Assembly: GCA_964429695.1 (NCBI GenBank)
Contig: CAYSCS010000047.1
Location: 1 to 52,133, forward strand
Length of the DNA: 52,133 nt
Reading direction: 5' to 3'
Source of the DNA: CAYSCS01 sp964429695
Lineage (GTDB): Bacteria; Acidobacteriota; Aminicenantia; Aminicenantales; Aminicenantaceae
The notes below the pieces were generated by a model. It was not told the origin of the DNA. It made no database searches and was given only the letters and a program-made list of their open reading frames with translations. The position numbers and the translations under genes are program-made. How positions within the stretch are numbered: the stretch's first letter is position 1; each line of letters starts with the position of its first letter. Positions 26,858-35,713 of the stretch are shown one piece after another.

Positions 26858-27628
26858 TTACCCAGGCTTCTTCAACCGAACTCTTCTCTTCCTCATGTTT
26901 TCCAGGACAAAAGGATAAGCTTCCAAAGTCTCGCTCTCGAGATTCGCTCTTATTCCATAATAGCTAAGTTTCATCTTCAAGCTTGCAATTTCTTTTTCAG
27001 AGAAAATATCTTCCATGATTGCTGGCCAGGTCGTTATTCCCTCCTTCTCAAGTTCAGCAAGGGCAAGTAATGGATATCTGAAAAATTCTTTTTTCGCCCC
27101 CGTGACAAGCTGGAAAGATTCTTCATCAATTCCTTTGAGACAAACCCTGATTCTCAGGTTTTTCAACTTCAATTTTCTGATTAGGGTTGATTTATAACCG
27201 AGGAATAAACCGTTTGTCTCAAGAATGAATAAGGAGCGGGGAAATTTCGCAGAGACAAAATGAATCACATCGAGGAAATGCTGGAAGGAATTCTCTCCCA
27301 GGATTGGTTCGGCTCCACTTATCCTGAAGAGTCGAAGAAACTTTTTCTCTGCAATTTGAATCAAGTTTGTAGCCACTTCCAAGGGAGAATAGAAATTTAC
27401 GAATCGCTTTGGGCTTAAATTTCGGGAATAATTCCAGCAGTAGGCACAGAGAAAGGAACACCCCACTGCATCAGCCGTAGCTATTCCTCCATAATAAGGG
27501 GCAGGCCTGAACCTGTAATAAGACCTTTTTTCTCCTCGCATGACTTCTTTTTCAACTTCTTGAGACCTTTCTACAGGGTCGAAGGGAAGCTTAAGAGCCT
27601 CATAATTTTTTCTTTCTTTCATCATCAA
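26858..27628 (-). CDS. Radical SAM protein (activating-enzyme-like)
   Basis: This 256-residue protein has the radical SAM motif CX3CX2C at Cys57, Cys61 and Cys64 (VGCSFLCAYCWN), preceded by RPAPYYGGIATAD, and a compact barrel with RISGAEPILGENSF in the position of the GGE/GEP motif and FILETNGLFLG. No auxiliary-cluster domain follows. The pattern resembles pyruvate formate-lyase-activating-type and uncharacterised archaeal-like radical SAM proteins. No glycyl radical enzyme gene is near, so the partner or substrate is unknown. It converges with the response-regulator gene (30 bp apart). The start is one of three tandem methionine codons and is uncertain by a few residues. Confidence 0.88.
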   Translation of the reverse strand: MMMKERKNYEALKLPFDPVERSQEVEKEVMRGEKRSYYRFRPAPYYGGIATADAVGCSFLCAYCWNYSRNLSPKRFVNFYSPLEVATNLIQIAEKKFLRLFRISGAEPILGENSFQHFLDVIHFVSAKFPRSLFILETNGLFLGYKSTLIRKLKLKNLRIRVCLKGIDEESFQLVTGAKKEFFRYPLLALAELEKEGITTWPAIMEDIFSEKEIASLKMKLSYYGIRANLESETLEAYPFVLENMRKRRVRLKKPG

Positions 27629-27916
27629 TTCCTAATTATCCAAGCCTTAAAAAAAATGTCTTTTAAAGCACCTTGCTCTTAACCATGAAATTTTTCCCTG
27701 AAAAAGAGGGTAATTGAGGTAGAAAATCGCTCAAGACCCTTCAGTATCATTCCTTATCCTCCCCCTTCTCACTCAGCCTTTACTCGATTACTCGCTTTTT
27801 TCCCTTTATAGAATAAGGGTTAAACTCATCTCTTTTCTTTCCTGCACCTTTTATTCTAATCTCTCTTCAAACAACACAAAACCAAAATTTGAAAAAATTT
27901 TTAAAAGAAATGTGAG

Positions 27917-27989
27917 CAGCGCTACGGGGATTCGAACCCCGGTTTGATGGCTGAGAACCACCCGTCCTAGTCCCCTAGACGATAGCGCC
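27917..27989 (-). tRNA. tRNA-Glu (anticodon CTC)
   Basis: The minus strand forms a cloverleaf. The acceptor stem GGCGCTA pairs with TAGCGCT (first pair G-U), with discriminator G. The D arm contains ATCGTCTAGGGGACTAGGA, as in other bacterial tRNA-Glu; the anticodon stem GGTGG/CCATC encloses loop TTCTCAG with anticodon CTC (reads GAG); the T arm is CGGGGTTCGAATCCCCG. CCA is not encoded. Confidence 0.93.
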
Positions 27990-28704
27990 GCCGGGTTGAT
28001 GTGCCAAAAAATATCAGATATAGGCCTTCTCTGTCAACAACCATGTTTCTGAAATAAAAATTTCATTTTTTTAAAATCTGTCATCAGACAATCTTCTTTG
28101 TAAATCGAGAACCATAAAGGAGCAGAATGAGCTTCAAACTTCATATTTCAGTTATCAAATTGCTTGATTTTAAGACTTTTAAACCGATATATGAAGGATC
28201 CTCGGTTTTCTCCCTGGTTAGGAACGAAAAGCAACCACTTCTTCATCTTTCCTCTGATGCTCTATTTTGACCCCCGGATTTTGTGTGGGGTTAAACATAG
28301 AGAATTCAGGATATCAGAAAGCCTGCAGATAGACTTTGGATGAGGTTTTTAGAGCAAAACTTAGAGTGAGTATTTTTTATTTTATTGATATTCATCCAAT
28401 CAGCCTTCTCCAGAATGAACTCGAGGGAGTTGAATCAATTCCCAGATAAAATTCTATTAATGCCCACTTTCCTCCTAAAAAGCAGAGGAAATAAAAATTT
28501 TTTGAAAGTTAAAATTAAAAAAGCGCTCCGCAGAAATAAGCTCTCTGGGAACGATTTATAAAATCCCTACCACCTAATTTCTTTTAAAAGCGACATTTCC
28601 CTAAAACCTTCGTCCTGAAATTTCTCTTTATTTATTTCTGAATCGCTTGACTTTTCTCTCCTCCTTTTTCAAAATTCATTTCTATCCTTTGAGGAGGTTA
28701 AAAT
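27990..28704. other. Long non-coding spacer upstream of the M28 peptidase gene
   Basis: About 715 bp with no credible frame on either strand and no recognisable RNA fold. It is AT-rich with scattered short runs. Near its right end a weak sigma70-like pair is visible: TTGACT at 28647-28652, a 17-nt spacer and CAAAAT at 28670-28675, followed by the strong ribosome site GAGGAGG at 28691-28697. The -10 match is poor, so the promoter is tentative. The rest may be decayed sequence; I recognise no gene remnant. Confidence 0.5.
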
Positions 28705-30393
28705 ATGTCAAATAAACTCCATTTTTTTACTTTCTCTCTTGCTATCATTTTCTGTTTCATCATTCTGGGTACAATCTTCTCCGGGTGTGCTGGAGAAAGA
28801 AAAAGCCTGGAGCAAGCACTCGAAAGTATTCAAGCAGAAGAGCTCTCGAGGCACGTCCAAATCCTCTCTTCGGATGAATTTGAAGGAAGAGCGCCCTCTT
28901 CACCAGGCGAAGAGAAGACTGTCAATTATCTTAAAGAGGAGTTTGAGAAAATCGGCTTAAAACCAGGAAATGGAGAAAGCTTCTTCCAGGAAGTCGAAAT
29001 GGTGGGAATAGAAGCAGATCCCACAGCAAGGCTCGAGATAAGAACAAAAAAAGTAGTACTCCCCTTTACTTTCGGCACAGATTTCATGGCCTGGACCTTG
29101 AGAGTGGTAGAAGAAACATATCTCAAAGACTCAGATATGGTCTTTGTGGGCTATGGCATAGTTGCCCCTGAATATAACTGGAACGATTATGAAGGAATTA
29201 ACGTCAAGGGAAAAACTGTGGTCATGCTGGTAAATGACCCTGGTTTTGCAAGCCAAGACCCGAATCTTTTCAAGGGAAAAGAAATGACCTACTATGGTCG
29301 CTGGACTTATAAATTTGAAGAAGCAGCACGTCAAGGAGCAGAGGGGGCCTTCATCATCCATGAGACAGAACCTGCTGCCTATCCCTGGGAAGTAGTGAAG
29401 AATAGCTGGTCGGGAGAGAAATTTAACCTAGAAACAGAAGATAACAACATGTCTCGCTGTGCAGTGGAGGGATGGCTTCATCTTGAGGCCGCAAAAATAA
29501 TCTTAGAGGCCTCAAAATTGAATTACGAAGAGATAAAGGCACTTGCTACAAAGCCAGGATTCAGGGCAATTCCCCTTGCCTCAAGCGCAACCATAACCCT
29601 AAAAAATAGTATCCGTCACTCTAAATCTAAAAACGTAATTGCCGTCTATCCAGGTAAGCATCGTCCCGATGAATATATAATCTACATGGCTCACTGGGAT
29701 CACTTCGGAAAAGACCCTTCCCTCGAAGGAGACCAAATTTACAATGGAGCCCTCGATAATGCCACAGGCACAGCAGCCTTGATCGAACTCGCAGAGGCCT
29801 TCACGAGAATAAAGCCCCGCCCCTCGCGCTCGATTGCCTTTCTATCTGTGACAGGCGAGGAACAGGGACTACTTGGTTCAAGCTACTTCGCCATGAACCC
29901 AACTTTTCCTCGCACCAAGATTGTAGCAGTCTTAAACATGGATGCCCTGAATATCTTCGGCAAGACTAAAGACATCGTCGTGATTGGTTACGGTCTTTCA
30001 GAGCTGGATGACTACATAGATAGAGCAGCCAAGGAAGTTGGAAGATATGTGAGACCCGACCAGAGACCAGAAAGAGGTTCCTATTATAGATCCGATCATT
30101 TTAGCTTCGCTCGAGAAGGAGTTCCTGCCCTTTACATCAGCTCCGGAACAGATAACATCGAACATGGCGAAAAATGGGCAGTGGAACAATGGGAAAAATA
30201 TTTGATGGAGAAATACCATAAACCATCCGACGAGTTCGACCCAGCTTGGGACCTTTCAGGCGCAATAGATGACCTTCGCCTCATCTTTAAAGTAGGTTAT
30301 ATCCTCAGCAACGAAACAAGCTTTCCTAACTGGAGAGAAGGTGCTGAGTTTAAGGCAAAAAGAGATGCTGAAATGGGAGTGAAAGAAAAATAG
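28705..30393 (+). CDS. Exported M28 family metallopeptidase (lipoprotein)
   Basis: The 562-residue product begins with a lipoprotein-type signal (hydrophobic core, then IFSGC with Cys28 as probable lipidation site; the -3 Phe is unusual). A PA (protease-associated) insert spans roughly residues 130-270, and the zinc aminopeptidase core follows. The M28 metal and catalytic residues are visible in order: AHWDHFG (His and Asp-side segment), GALDNATGTAAL (bridging Asp), GEEQGLLGS (catalytic and ligand Glu), NMDALN (Asp) and YRSDHFSFA (His). It should release N-terminal amino acids from peptides outside the cytoplasm. The gene has GAGGAGG upstream of its ATG and is followed 10 bp later by an alpha/beta hydrolase gene. 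Confidence 0.95.
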   Translation: MSNKLHFFTFSLAIIFCFIILGTIFSGCAGERKSLEQALESIQAEELSRHVQILSSDEFEGRAPSSPGEEKTVNYLKEEFEKIGLKPGNGESFFQEVEMVGIEADPTARLEIRTKKVVLPFTFGTDFMAWTLRVVEETYLKDSDMVFVGYGIVAPEYNWNDYEGINVKGKTVVMLVNDPGFASQDPNLFKGKEMTYYGRWTYKFEEAARQGAEGAFIIHETEPAAYPWEVVKNSWSGEKFNLETEDNNMSRCAVEGWLHLEAAKIILEASKLNYEEIKALATKPGFRAIPLASSATITLKNSIRHSKSKNVIAVYPGKHRPDEYIIYMAHWDHFGKDPSLEGDQIYNGALDNATGTAALIELAEAFTRIKPRPSRSIAFLSVTGEEQGLLGSSYFAMNPTFPRTKIVAVLNMDALNIFGKTKDIVVIGYGLSELDDYIDRAAKEVGRYVRPDQRPERGSYYRSDHFSFAREGVPALYISSGTDNIEHGEKWAVEQWEKYLMEKYHKPSDEFDPAWDLSGAIDDLRLIFKVGYILSNETSFPNWREGAEFKAKRDAEMGVKEK

Positions 30394-30403
30394 TGAAACC
30401 AGG

Positions 30404-31180
30404 ATGAAAGAGAGGGTCTTTTTCAAAAACACCAAAGGAGACAGACTCTCTGGAATCATCTCCGACCCAAGCGAAAACAGAGATAAGCCCATCATCCTCC
30501 TCTGTCATGGTTTTGCCAGCAATAAAGATGGACGCACAAATCTGCATCTTGAAAAAATCTTAAATCAGGAATCTTTATCAACCTTTCGTTTCGATTTCTT
30601 TGGACACGGAGAAAGCGAAGGAAACATCGAGGAATTAACCGTTTCAGAGGCTGTGGATGACATCCAGAATGCGGTCTTCCACTTGAGGGAGAGTGGCTAC
30701 AAAAAAATAGCCCTCTATGGTTCAAGCTTCGGGGGGATGGCTTCCCTAATTGCTGCCTCTCGAGTTAAGGAGTTTTTCTTGCTGGCTTTAAAATCACCCG
30801 TTTCTAATTACAAAGACCTCATTCTCAGGCTCTACAAAAAGGAAGAGATAAAAGAATGGGAAGAAAATGGGTATCTTGAATTAAAAGGAATAGAGGGGAG
30901 GAAGATAAAAATAAAATATTTTTTCTTCCAAGACGCATGTCAGAACAACGGCTACAAGGCAGCTAAAAAAGTCTCTATCCCCACCCTCATTGTCCATGGA
31001 GACAGGGATGAGATGGTGCCTCTTTATCAAAGCTTGAAAATAGCCTCAATTTTGAAAAACTGTAGACTTGAAGTGATAAATGGGGCAGACCATGGATATT
31101 CTGAACCGGAACACTTCGAAAAGATGGTGGGACTAATTTCGAGTTTTATTATCAAGAATGCAATTCTGGTTGAAAGATGA
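30404..31180 (+). CDS. Alpha/beta hydrolase (serine esterase/peptidase type)
   Basis: The 258-residue protein is a cytoplasmic alpha/beta hydrolase. The oxyanion-side motif HGFASNKDG lies near residue 35, the nucleophile elbow is GSSFGG with Ser108, the acid is Asp202 in HGDRDEMVP, and the catalytic histidine is His230 in GADHGY. It lacks a signal peptide. The sequence resembles the serine aminopeptidase S33/BAAT-like group, whose members hydrolyse acyl esters or short peptides. It starts 10 bp after the M28 peptidase stop, so the two are probably cotranscribed and may act on sequential peptide products, which is inference. Confidence 0.9.
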   Translation: MKERVFFKNTKGDRLSGIISDPSENRDKPIILLCHGFASNKDGRTNLHLEKILNQESLSTFRFDFFGHGESEGNIEELTVSEAVDDIQNAVFHLRESGYKKIALYGSSFGGMASLIAASRVKEFFLLALKSPVSNYKDLILRLYKKEEIKEWEENGYLELKGIEGRKIKIKYFFFQDACQNNGYKAAKKVSIPTLIVHGDRDEMVPLYQSLKIASILKNCRLEVINGADHGYSEPEHFEKMVGLISSFIIKNAILVER

Positions 31181-31271
31181 AAGGGTGTAAGCATCTTTCC
31201 TTTAGCCCATTCCTTTAACTTCATTTTTATTATTGAAGATAATGAAGCTCTGAAATAAGAAAAGAAATTTT

Positions 31272-31757
31272 CTATTCGCAAAGAGTAGCTTGAATCAATT
31301 CAGACAATTTTCTGCACACGTTCCTGTATTTTTCTTCATTTTGACCGAAAGGATCTTCAATTTCCCAGAGAATAAGCCTCTTCTCTCCGAGAGCATACCT
31401 CTTTTTCAAGGTTTCATAGACATAAAGGTCTAAAGCCACTATAAGGTCATAGCGATCCAAATCGAGAGAGGATATGTTCCTTGTGCGATGTGTGGAGATA
31501 TTGACTCCGAAAGTCTCACGCATGACAGAGATTGCATCAGGTTGAGCTCCGCTGAATGCCGGAGAAATCCCAGCACTTGAGACAACATATTCTTTCCCTA
31601 GCATCTTTCTTGCCAGCCCCTCAGCCATCGGACTTCTACAGGTATTCCCGTAGCAGACAAAAAGAATGCTTTTTGTTTCTTTGCTCGACTCTTCTGCTCC
31701 CGTGAGGGAAGAAGATTTTTCCGCCTCTAGCTTTTTGCCTCCTTCTTCCATCTTCAT
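31272..31757 (-). CDS. Low-molecular-weight phosphatase, arginine-phosphatase-like
   Basis: The 161-residue protein has the LMW-PTP P-loop CX5R near the N-terminus: Cys35-YGNTC-Arg41 followed by SPMAEGLA, and the general acid loop EDPFG near the C-terminus. The residue after Asn is threonine (GNTCRSPMAE), as in the arginine phosphatase YwlE; tyrosine-specific members usually have isoleucine there. This suggests a protein-arginine or small-molecule phosphatase, but no McsB-type kinase is in the window. The N-terminal 28 residues before the domain are hydrophilic and not conserved, so a later start is possible. It is convergent with the hydrolase gene, and the 91-bp gap holds an 8-bp inverted repeat at 31172-31199. 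Confidence 0.88.
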   Translation of the reverse strand: MKMEEGGKKLEAEKSSSLTGAEESSKETKSILFVCYGNTCRSPMAEGLARKMLGKEYVVSSAGISPAFSGAQPDAISVMRETFGVNISTHRTRNISSLDLDRYDLIVALDLYVYETLKKRYALGEKRLILWEIEDPFGQNEEKYRNVCRKLSELIQATLCE

Positions 31758-31798
31758 CTCATTAATTTCAAGGTGAAGCCAAGTCCTACGAAAGATTC

Positions 31799-32758
31799 TT
31801 AGAGCGAGGAAATAAACCCTTGGGCATAAAGCACATTGGAATCCTTCACTTCCTCTTCAGTCGATTCCAAAAAGGAAATAGTTTCTTTTAGGGTTTTAAT
31901 CATCGCGCCTTTCTTTTGGGGGAGGTTGCCTTCTATTCCCTTATAGATAACAAAGCCACCCACCCAGAGGTAATTTGTAAGATGGTCACTTGCTAGATAA
32001 CATGAATCGAGTTCAAGTCCCTCAAGTAAGAGCAGGACTTCCTCCAGCCTTTGCAAAGGAGGGGTCAGCATAAATTCTCCCTTATCCATCAGAGGTTTTA
32101 AGGGAGAATCCTGGAGAACAGTCAAAGTTCTGAGCCTTATGAATTCAGGTCTTATGACATTTAAAACCCTTGCTGACTCAAGGGCATGCTCCCTCCAACG
32201 GCTGCTCCCTCCTGCGCCGCTCAAGACATAGAGAGATATTTCAAACCCTGCCTCTTTAGCCTTCCGACCTGCCTCACTCAACTCCTCAGGATTCACTCCT
32301 TTACCAAGCCTCTTGAGAGTGAGAGCATCACCTGATTCGAAACCGATATGAAGACGATTGAGTCCCGCCTTGCGGGCCTCTTCCAAGAAACTCATTTTCC
32401 TCCTATAAATCGTATTCGCCCTTGCATAAGCAGAGATTCTCTGAGCTTCCGGAAAAATTTCTCTTATAAAATTCACTATTTCAGGGAGCTTAGGGTGAAC
32501 AAGATTATCGCTATCACCAAGGAAAATTGTCCTCGCCTCTTGATAGATTCTTCTCGCCTCTTTCACATCCTTTTTTATCTCTTCTGGAGATTTCATCTGA
32601 AACTTGAGGCTCTTATACATGGAACAGAATAAGCATTTATTCCAGGGGCAGCCCCTCGTTATACGAATCAAGGCGCTAAAGGCCTCATTGGGAGGCCTGT
32701 AAGGAGGAAAGTCATAGATTATCTGAAAGTTTCTTTCTTTTTCACCAATAGAATTCAT
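31799..32758 (-). CDS. Radical SAM protein with CX4CX2C motif
   Basis: This 319-residue protein carries an unusual-spacing radical SAM motif CX4CX2C at Cys37, Cys42 and Cys45 (RGCPWNKCLFC), then LGDSDNLV, and a barrel with RLHIGFESGD and SLYVLSGAGG. This spacing and the ESGD/GAGG elements are characteristic of the Elp3/MiaB-core-like group of uncharacterised radical SAM proteins (COG1032-type). No TRAM, B12 or SPASM domain is present. The substrate is unknown. It begins with ATG at 32758, preceded by AAGGAGATAAAGATAGGG. The LMW phosphatase gene follows 41 bp downstream on the same strand. Confidence 0.9.
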   Translation of the reverse strand: MNSIGEKERNFQIIYDFPPYRPPNEAFSALIRITRGCPWNKCLFCSMYKSLKFQMKSPEEIKKDVKEARRIYQEARTIFLGDSDNLVHPKLPEIVNFIREIFPEAQRISAYARANTIYRRKMSFLEEARKAGLNRLHIGFESGDALTLKRLGKGVNPEELSEAGRKAKEAGFEISLYVLSGAGGSSRWREHALESARVLNVIRPEFIRLRTLTVLQDSPLKPLMDKGEFMLTPPLQRLEEVLLLLEGLELDSCYLASDHLTNYLWVGGFVIYKGIEGNLPQKKGAMIKTLKETISFLESTEEEVKDSNVLYAQGFISSL

Positions 32759-33008
32759 TTTTTGCCCTATCTTTATCTCCTTAAAATGAAGTCCTAGCTC
32801 CCAAGATAGTTACTTTCGAAAAAAGAAAATTTAACATTGAATTCGAGAACATAGAGAAAAAACTGTGCCTTATGACATGAATGGTGTTTTGCTTTGAGAA
32901 CCGACCTCCCTTCCTTTATTTTTTTCGGAGCTCACCTCGAATAGAATAAATTTTTTAACATAATGAAAAAGCAGATTCAATACTATTGAATTGAGAAGCT
33001 CTTCTCCT

Positions 33009-33203
33009 TTATCTACCACTCAGAACCCGAGCCGGGAACATCATCAATGCCTTGAACAGTTCTAAAATGGCATTCACGGATATCCCAATAAGTCTGAAAG
33101 GAAGAAGGAGGAGCCAGACCAGGGGATAAAGAATAAGAGCTAAAAGAGCCAAGGGCCAGCAGATGACGAGCAAAATTAACCATAAAAAAAATTTTATCAT
33201 CAT
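33009..33203 (-). CDS. Small hydrophobic membrane protein
   Basis: A 64-residue frame on the minus strand encodes two strongly hydrophobic segments (about residues 4-25 and 25-45), followed by an amphipathic tail ending FPARVLSGR. There is a purine-rich GGAAAGAG about 7 nt before the start. It lies alone between the radical SAM gene and the S9 peptidase gene. The hydrophobic pattern looks like a real small membrane protein, but I recognise no family; composition alone cannot exclude a chance frame. Confidence 0.45.
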   Translation of the reverse strand: MMIKFFLWLILLVICWPLALLALILYPLVWLLLLPFRLIGISVNAILELFKALMMFPARVLSGR

Positions 33204-33305
33204 TTGTCTCTTTCCAAGGAAGAGAGGCTTGAAATCCTTCCTTTGAATCTCCTTTCCATGACTTTAAATCAAATTAGAGAAACAAATTATTTTGCCTTCT
33301 CAAGA

Positions 33306-35465
33306 TTATTCTTTTCTCCCCAGAAGATCGAGAAGGAATGCATACTCCAGTGCAATCTCTCTGTACCTCTTGAACCGACCTGAGACTCCGCTGTGTCCTG
33401 CTTCCAGGTTAGTATGGAGGAGAAGAACGTTCCCATCAGTTTTCAACTCTCTCAATTTCGCCACCCATTTTGCTGGCTCCCAATACTGAACCTGGGAATC
33501 ATGGAAACCAGTGGTAACAAGCATTGCCGGATAATCTTTTCTCTCCACATTATCATAAGGAGAGTAGGAAAGCATATAATCATAATAGGTTTTATCATTT
33601 GGATTTCCCCACTCATCATATTCACTGGTAGTAAGCGGAATGCTCGGGTCAAGCATGGTTGTAACCACATCGACAAAGGGAACCGAGGCTACAATCCCCC
33701 TGAATAAGTCAGGCCTCATGTTTGCCACCGCACCCATCAACAAGCCACCCGCACTTGCTCCTATGGCAAAAAGTTTTTCGGGATTGGTAAACTTTTCCTT
33801 AATCAGAAACTCCGCACAATCTATAAAATCTGAAAAAGTGTTCTTCTTTTTCAGGAGTTTCCCCTCCTCATACCACTGCCTCCCTAATTCCTGCCCTCCT
33901 CTTATATGGGCAATCGCATAAATAAAGCCTCGATTGAGAAGACTCAAACGAACAGAGCTGAATGAGGGATCACTGCTATATCCATACGAGCCATATCCAT
34001 AAAGAAGGAGAGGGTTTGAGCCATTTTTCTCAAGTCCCTTTCTATAGACAAGGGAAATGGGGATTTCCACTCCATCCCTTGCAGGGGCATAGAGTCTTTC
34101 GGCATGATAATTTTCAGGATTAAATTCGCCAAGGATTTCTTCCTGTTTGAGAAGCTTCTTTTCTTTCTTTCTCATCTCGAAATCAAAAATTGAATGAGGA
34201 GTGGTGAGGGAGCTGTAGCCATAACGCAGAAAACTGGTGTCTAATTCTGGGTTCTTATCGATATAAGCCATGTAGGTTTCTTCTCCAAAATCAAGGTAAT
34301 AATCAGACTTATCTTCTCTCGAAATCACCCTGAATTTCCTCAAACCTTTTATCCTCTCGTTTAGGACGAGGAAATCGTTGAAAGGCTCAAATCCCTCGAG
34401 AAGAACCTCTTCACGATGGGGAATCACTTCAACCCAATTTTCTTTCTTCGTCTCAGTGAGAGGCGTTTCCATCAACCTGAAATTTCTGGCTTTAAAATTG
34501 GTGCGGATTAAGAATTTATCTTGGAAATGCTCAACTTCATACTCAAGCTCTCTCTCCCTTGGGTGGAAAACCTTGAATTCTCCCTCAGCCATGTCGGCAT
34601 CGAGGAAACGATATTCAGAGGAAAGAGTGCTTGTCGAAATTATGAAAAGGAATTTTTTTGATTTAGAATGCGAGACATCAACACTGAAGGTAACATCGCT
34701 TTCCTCAAAAACCACCTCATCTTCAGCAGGATTTTTTCCGAGTATATGCTTCATCACCTTGCAGGGGCGAAGAGTATCATCAATCTTGACATAGAAAACT
34801 GTCTTGTTGTCGTTTGCCCAGACTGCCTCTCCTGTTGTGTTTAGTATCTCATCAGGAAGAATCTCTCCCTTTTTTAAGTCCTTAAAATGAAGCTTATACT
34901 GTCTTCTGCTCACAGTATCCACACCGAAGGCGATGAGGTTATTATTCGGGCTAAGGAAATAACCCGCCACATGAAAGTAAGCATACCCCTCAGCCATCTC
35001 ATGGACATTGAGGAGAATCTCTTCCTCTTCTTCAAGGCTCGCTTTTTTGCGACAAAAAATCGGATACTCCTTGCCCTCCTCAAATCTCGTGTAATAAAAA
35101 TAACCTCCCTCTCTATAGGGAACAGATATATCAACTTGTTTAATTCTTCCCACTATTTCTTGATAAATCTTCTCCTGTAAACTATCTGTATGTTTCATAA
35201 GGGCCTCTTTGTACGCATTTTCTTCCTTGAGATACTCAATGACTCTGGGGTTATCTCTTTCTTTGAGCCAGTAATAGTTATCTACTCGAGTGTGTCCATG
35301 TGCCAAGAGCTTTTTGGGAATCTTTTCAGCAAGAGGAGGTCTCAACGCTGAACCTTCCTCTCTCACCTGCTTGCATTCCGAGGAAGCAAAAACGACGATG
35401 AAGACAAAAATAATATCTAAAAAAAGATAAAAATTCCTTCCCTTTAGCCCCATAAAATTTCTCAA
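33306..35465 (-). CDS. S9 family oligopeptidase (prolyl oligopeptidase / oligopeptidase B type)
   Basis: A serine peptidase that cleaves short peptides, with an N-terminal beta-propeller (about residues 90-430) and a C-terminal alpha/beta hydrolase domain. Catalytic residues are visible: nucleophile in GASAGG (Ser), and histidine in EAGHSG; the aspartate lies in the intervening VTTGFHD segment. RVDNYYWLKERDNPRV near the N-terminus is typical of oligopeptidase B. The hydrophobic N-terminus (LFLDIIFVFIVVFASSEC) suggests export, possibly as a lipoprotein. The frame is open to 35594, but a perfect AGGAGG at 35471-35476 lies 5 nt before a TTG at 35465, which is the best start (719 residues); ATG at 35453 is the alternative. 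Confidence 0.93.
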   Translation of the reverse strand: MRNFMGLKGRNFYLFLDIIFVFIVVFASSECKQVREEGSALRPPLAEKIPKKLLAHGHTRVDNYYWLKERDNPRVIEYLKEENAYKEALMKHTDSLQEKIYQEIVGRIKQVDISVPYREGGYFYYTRFEEGKEYPIFCRKKASLEEEEEILLNVHEMAEGYAYFHVAGYFLSPNNNLIAFGVDTVSRRQYKLHFKDLKKGEILPDEILNTTGEAVWANDNKTVFYVKIDDTLRPCKVMKHILGKNPAEDEVVFEESDVTFSVDVSHSKSKKFLFIISTSTLSSEYRFLDADMAEGEFKVFHPRERELEYEVEHFQDKFLIRTNFKARNFRLMETPLTETKKENWVEVIPHREEVLLEGFEPFNDFLVLNERIKGLRKFRVISREDKSDYYLDFGEETYMAYIDKNPELDTSFLRYGYSSLTTPHSIFDFEMRKKEKKLLKQEEILGEFNPENYHAERLYAPARDGVEIPISLVYRKGLEKNGSNPLLLYGYGSYGYSSDPSFSSVRLSLLNRGFIYAIAHIRGGQELGRQWYEEGKLLKKKNTFSDFIDCAEFLIKEKFTNPEKLFAIGASAGGLLMGAVANMRPDLFRGIVASVPFVDVVTTMLDPSIPLTTSEYDEWGNPNDKTYYDYMLSYSPYDNVERKDYPAMLVTTGFHDSQVQYWEPAKWVAKLRELKTDGNVLLLHTNLEAGHSGVSGRFKRYREIALEYAFLLDLLGRKE

Positions 35466-35470
35466 TTTTT

Positions 35471-35476
35471 CCTCCT
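35471..35476 (-). promoter_or_regulatory. Ribosome binding site deciding a TTG start
   Basis: The minus strand reads AGGAGG followed by AAAAA and TTG (35465-35463). The 5-nt spacing favours the TTG over the ATG twelve bases further in, whose spacing would be 17 nt, and over the upstream frame extension. Confidence 0.6.
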
Positions 35477-35713
35477 CAAAATGTGATTTTTCTGAAAAGC
35501 ATTTATCATCCAGGGAGGAAAAAGTCAAACCTGATAAAATAAACATCCCAGAAGTTTCATTTTTCTTCGGATTAAAAAAGACTTCAAAACACACTCTCTG
35601 TGGTCAAAAAAATTTTTCTCCCCGATGAGCCTCTTTTTTCTATTTCCTGCCCAAAAGATGAAGAAGAGAAAATAATGGAAAGACTCCATTGAAATCCTCA
35701 AGAATAAATTTTC

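Noticed and set aside
31172..31199. Inverted repeat GAAAGATG/CATCTTTC as a terminator
   Set aside because: The 8-bp A/T-rich stem with a 12-nt loop and weak U tract, overlapping the hydrolase stop codon, is too weak to call.
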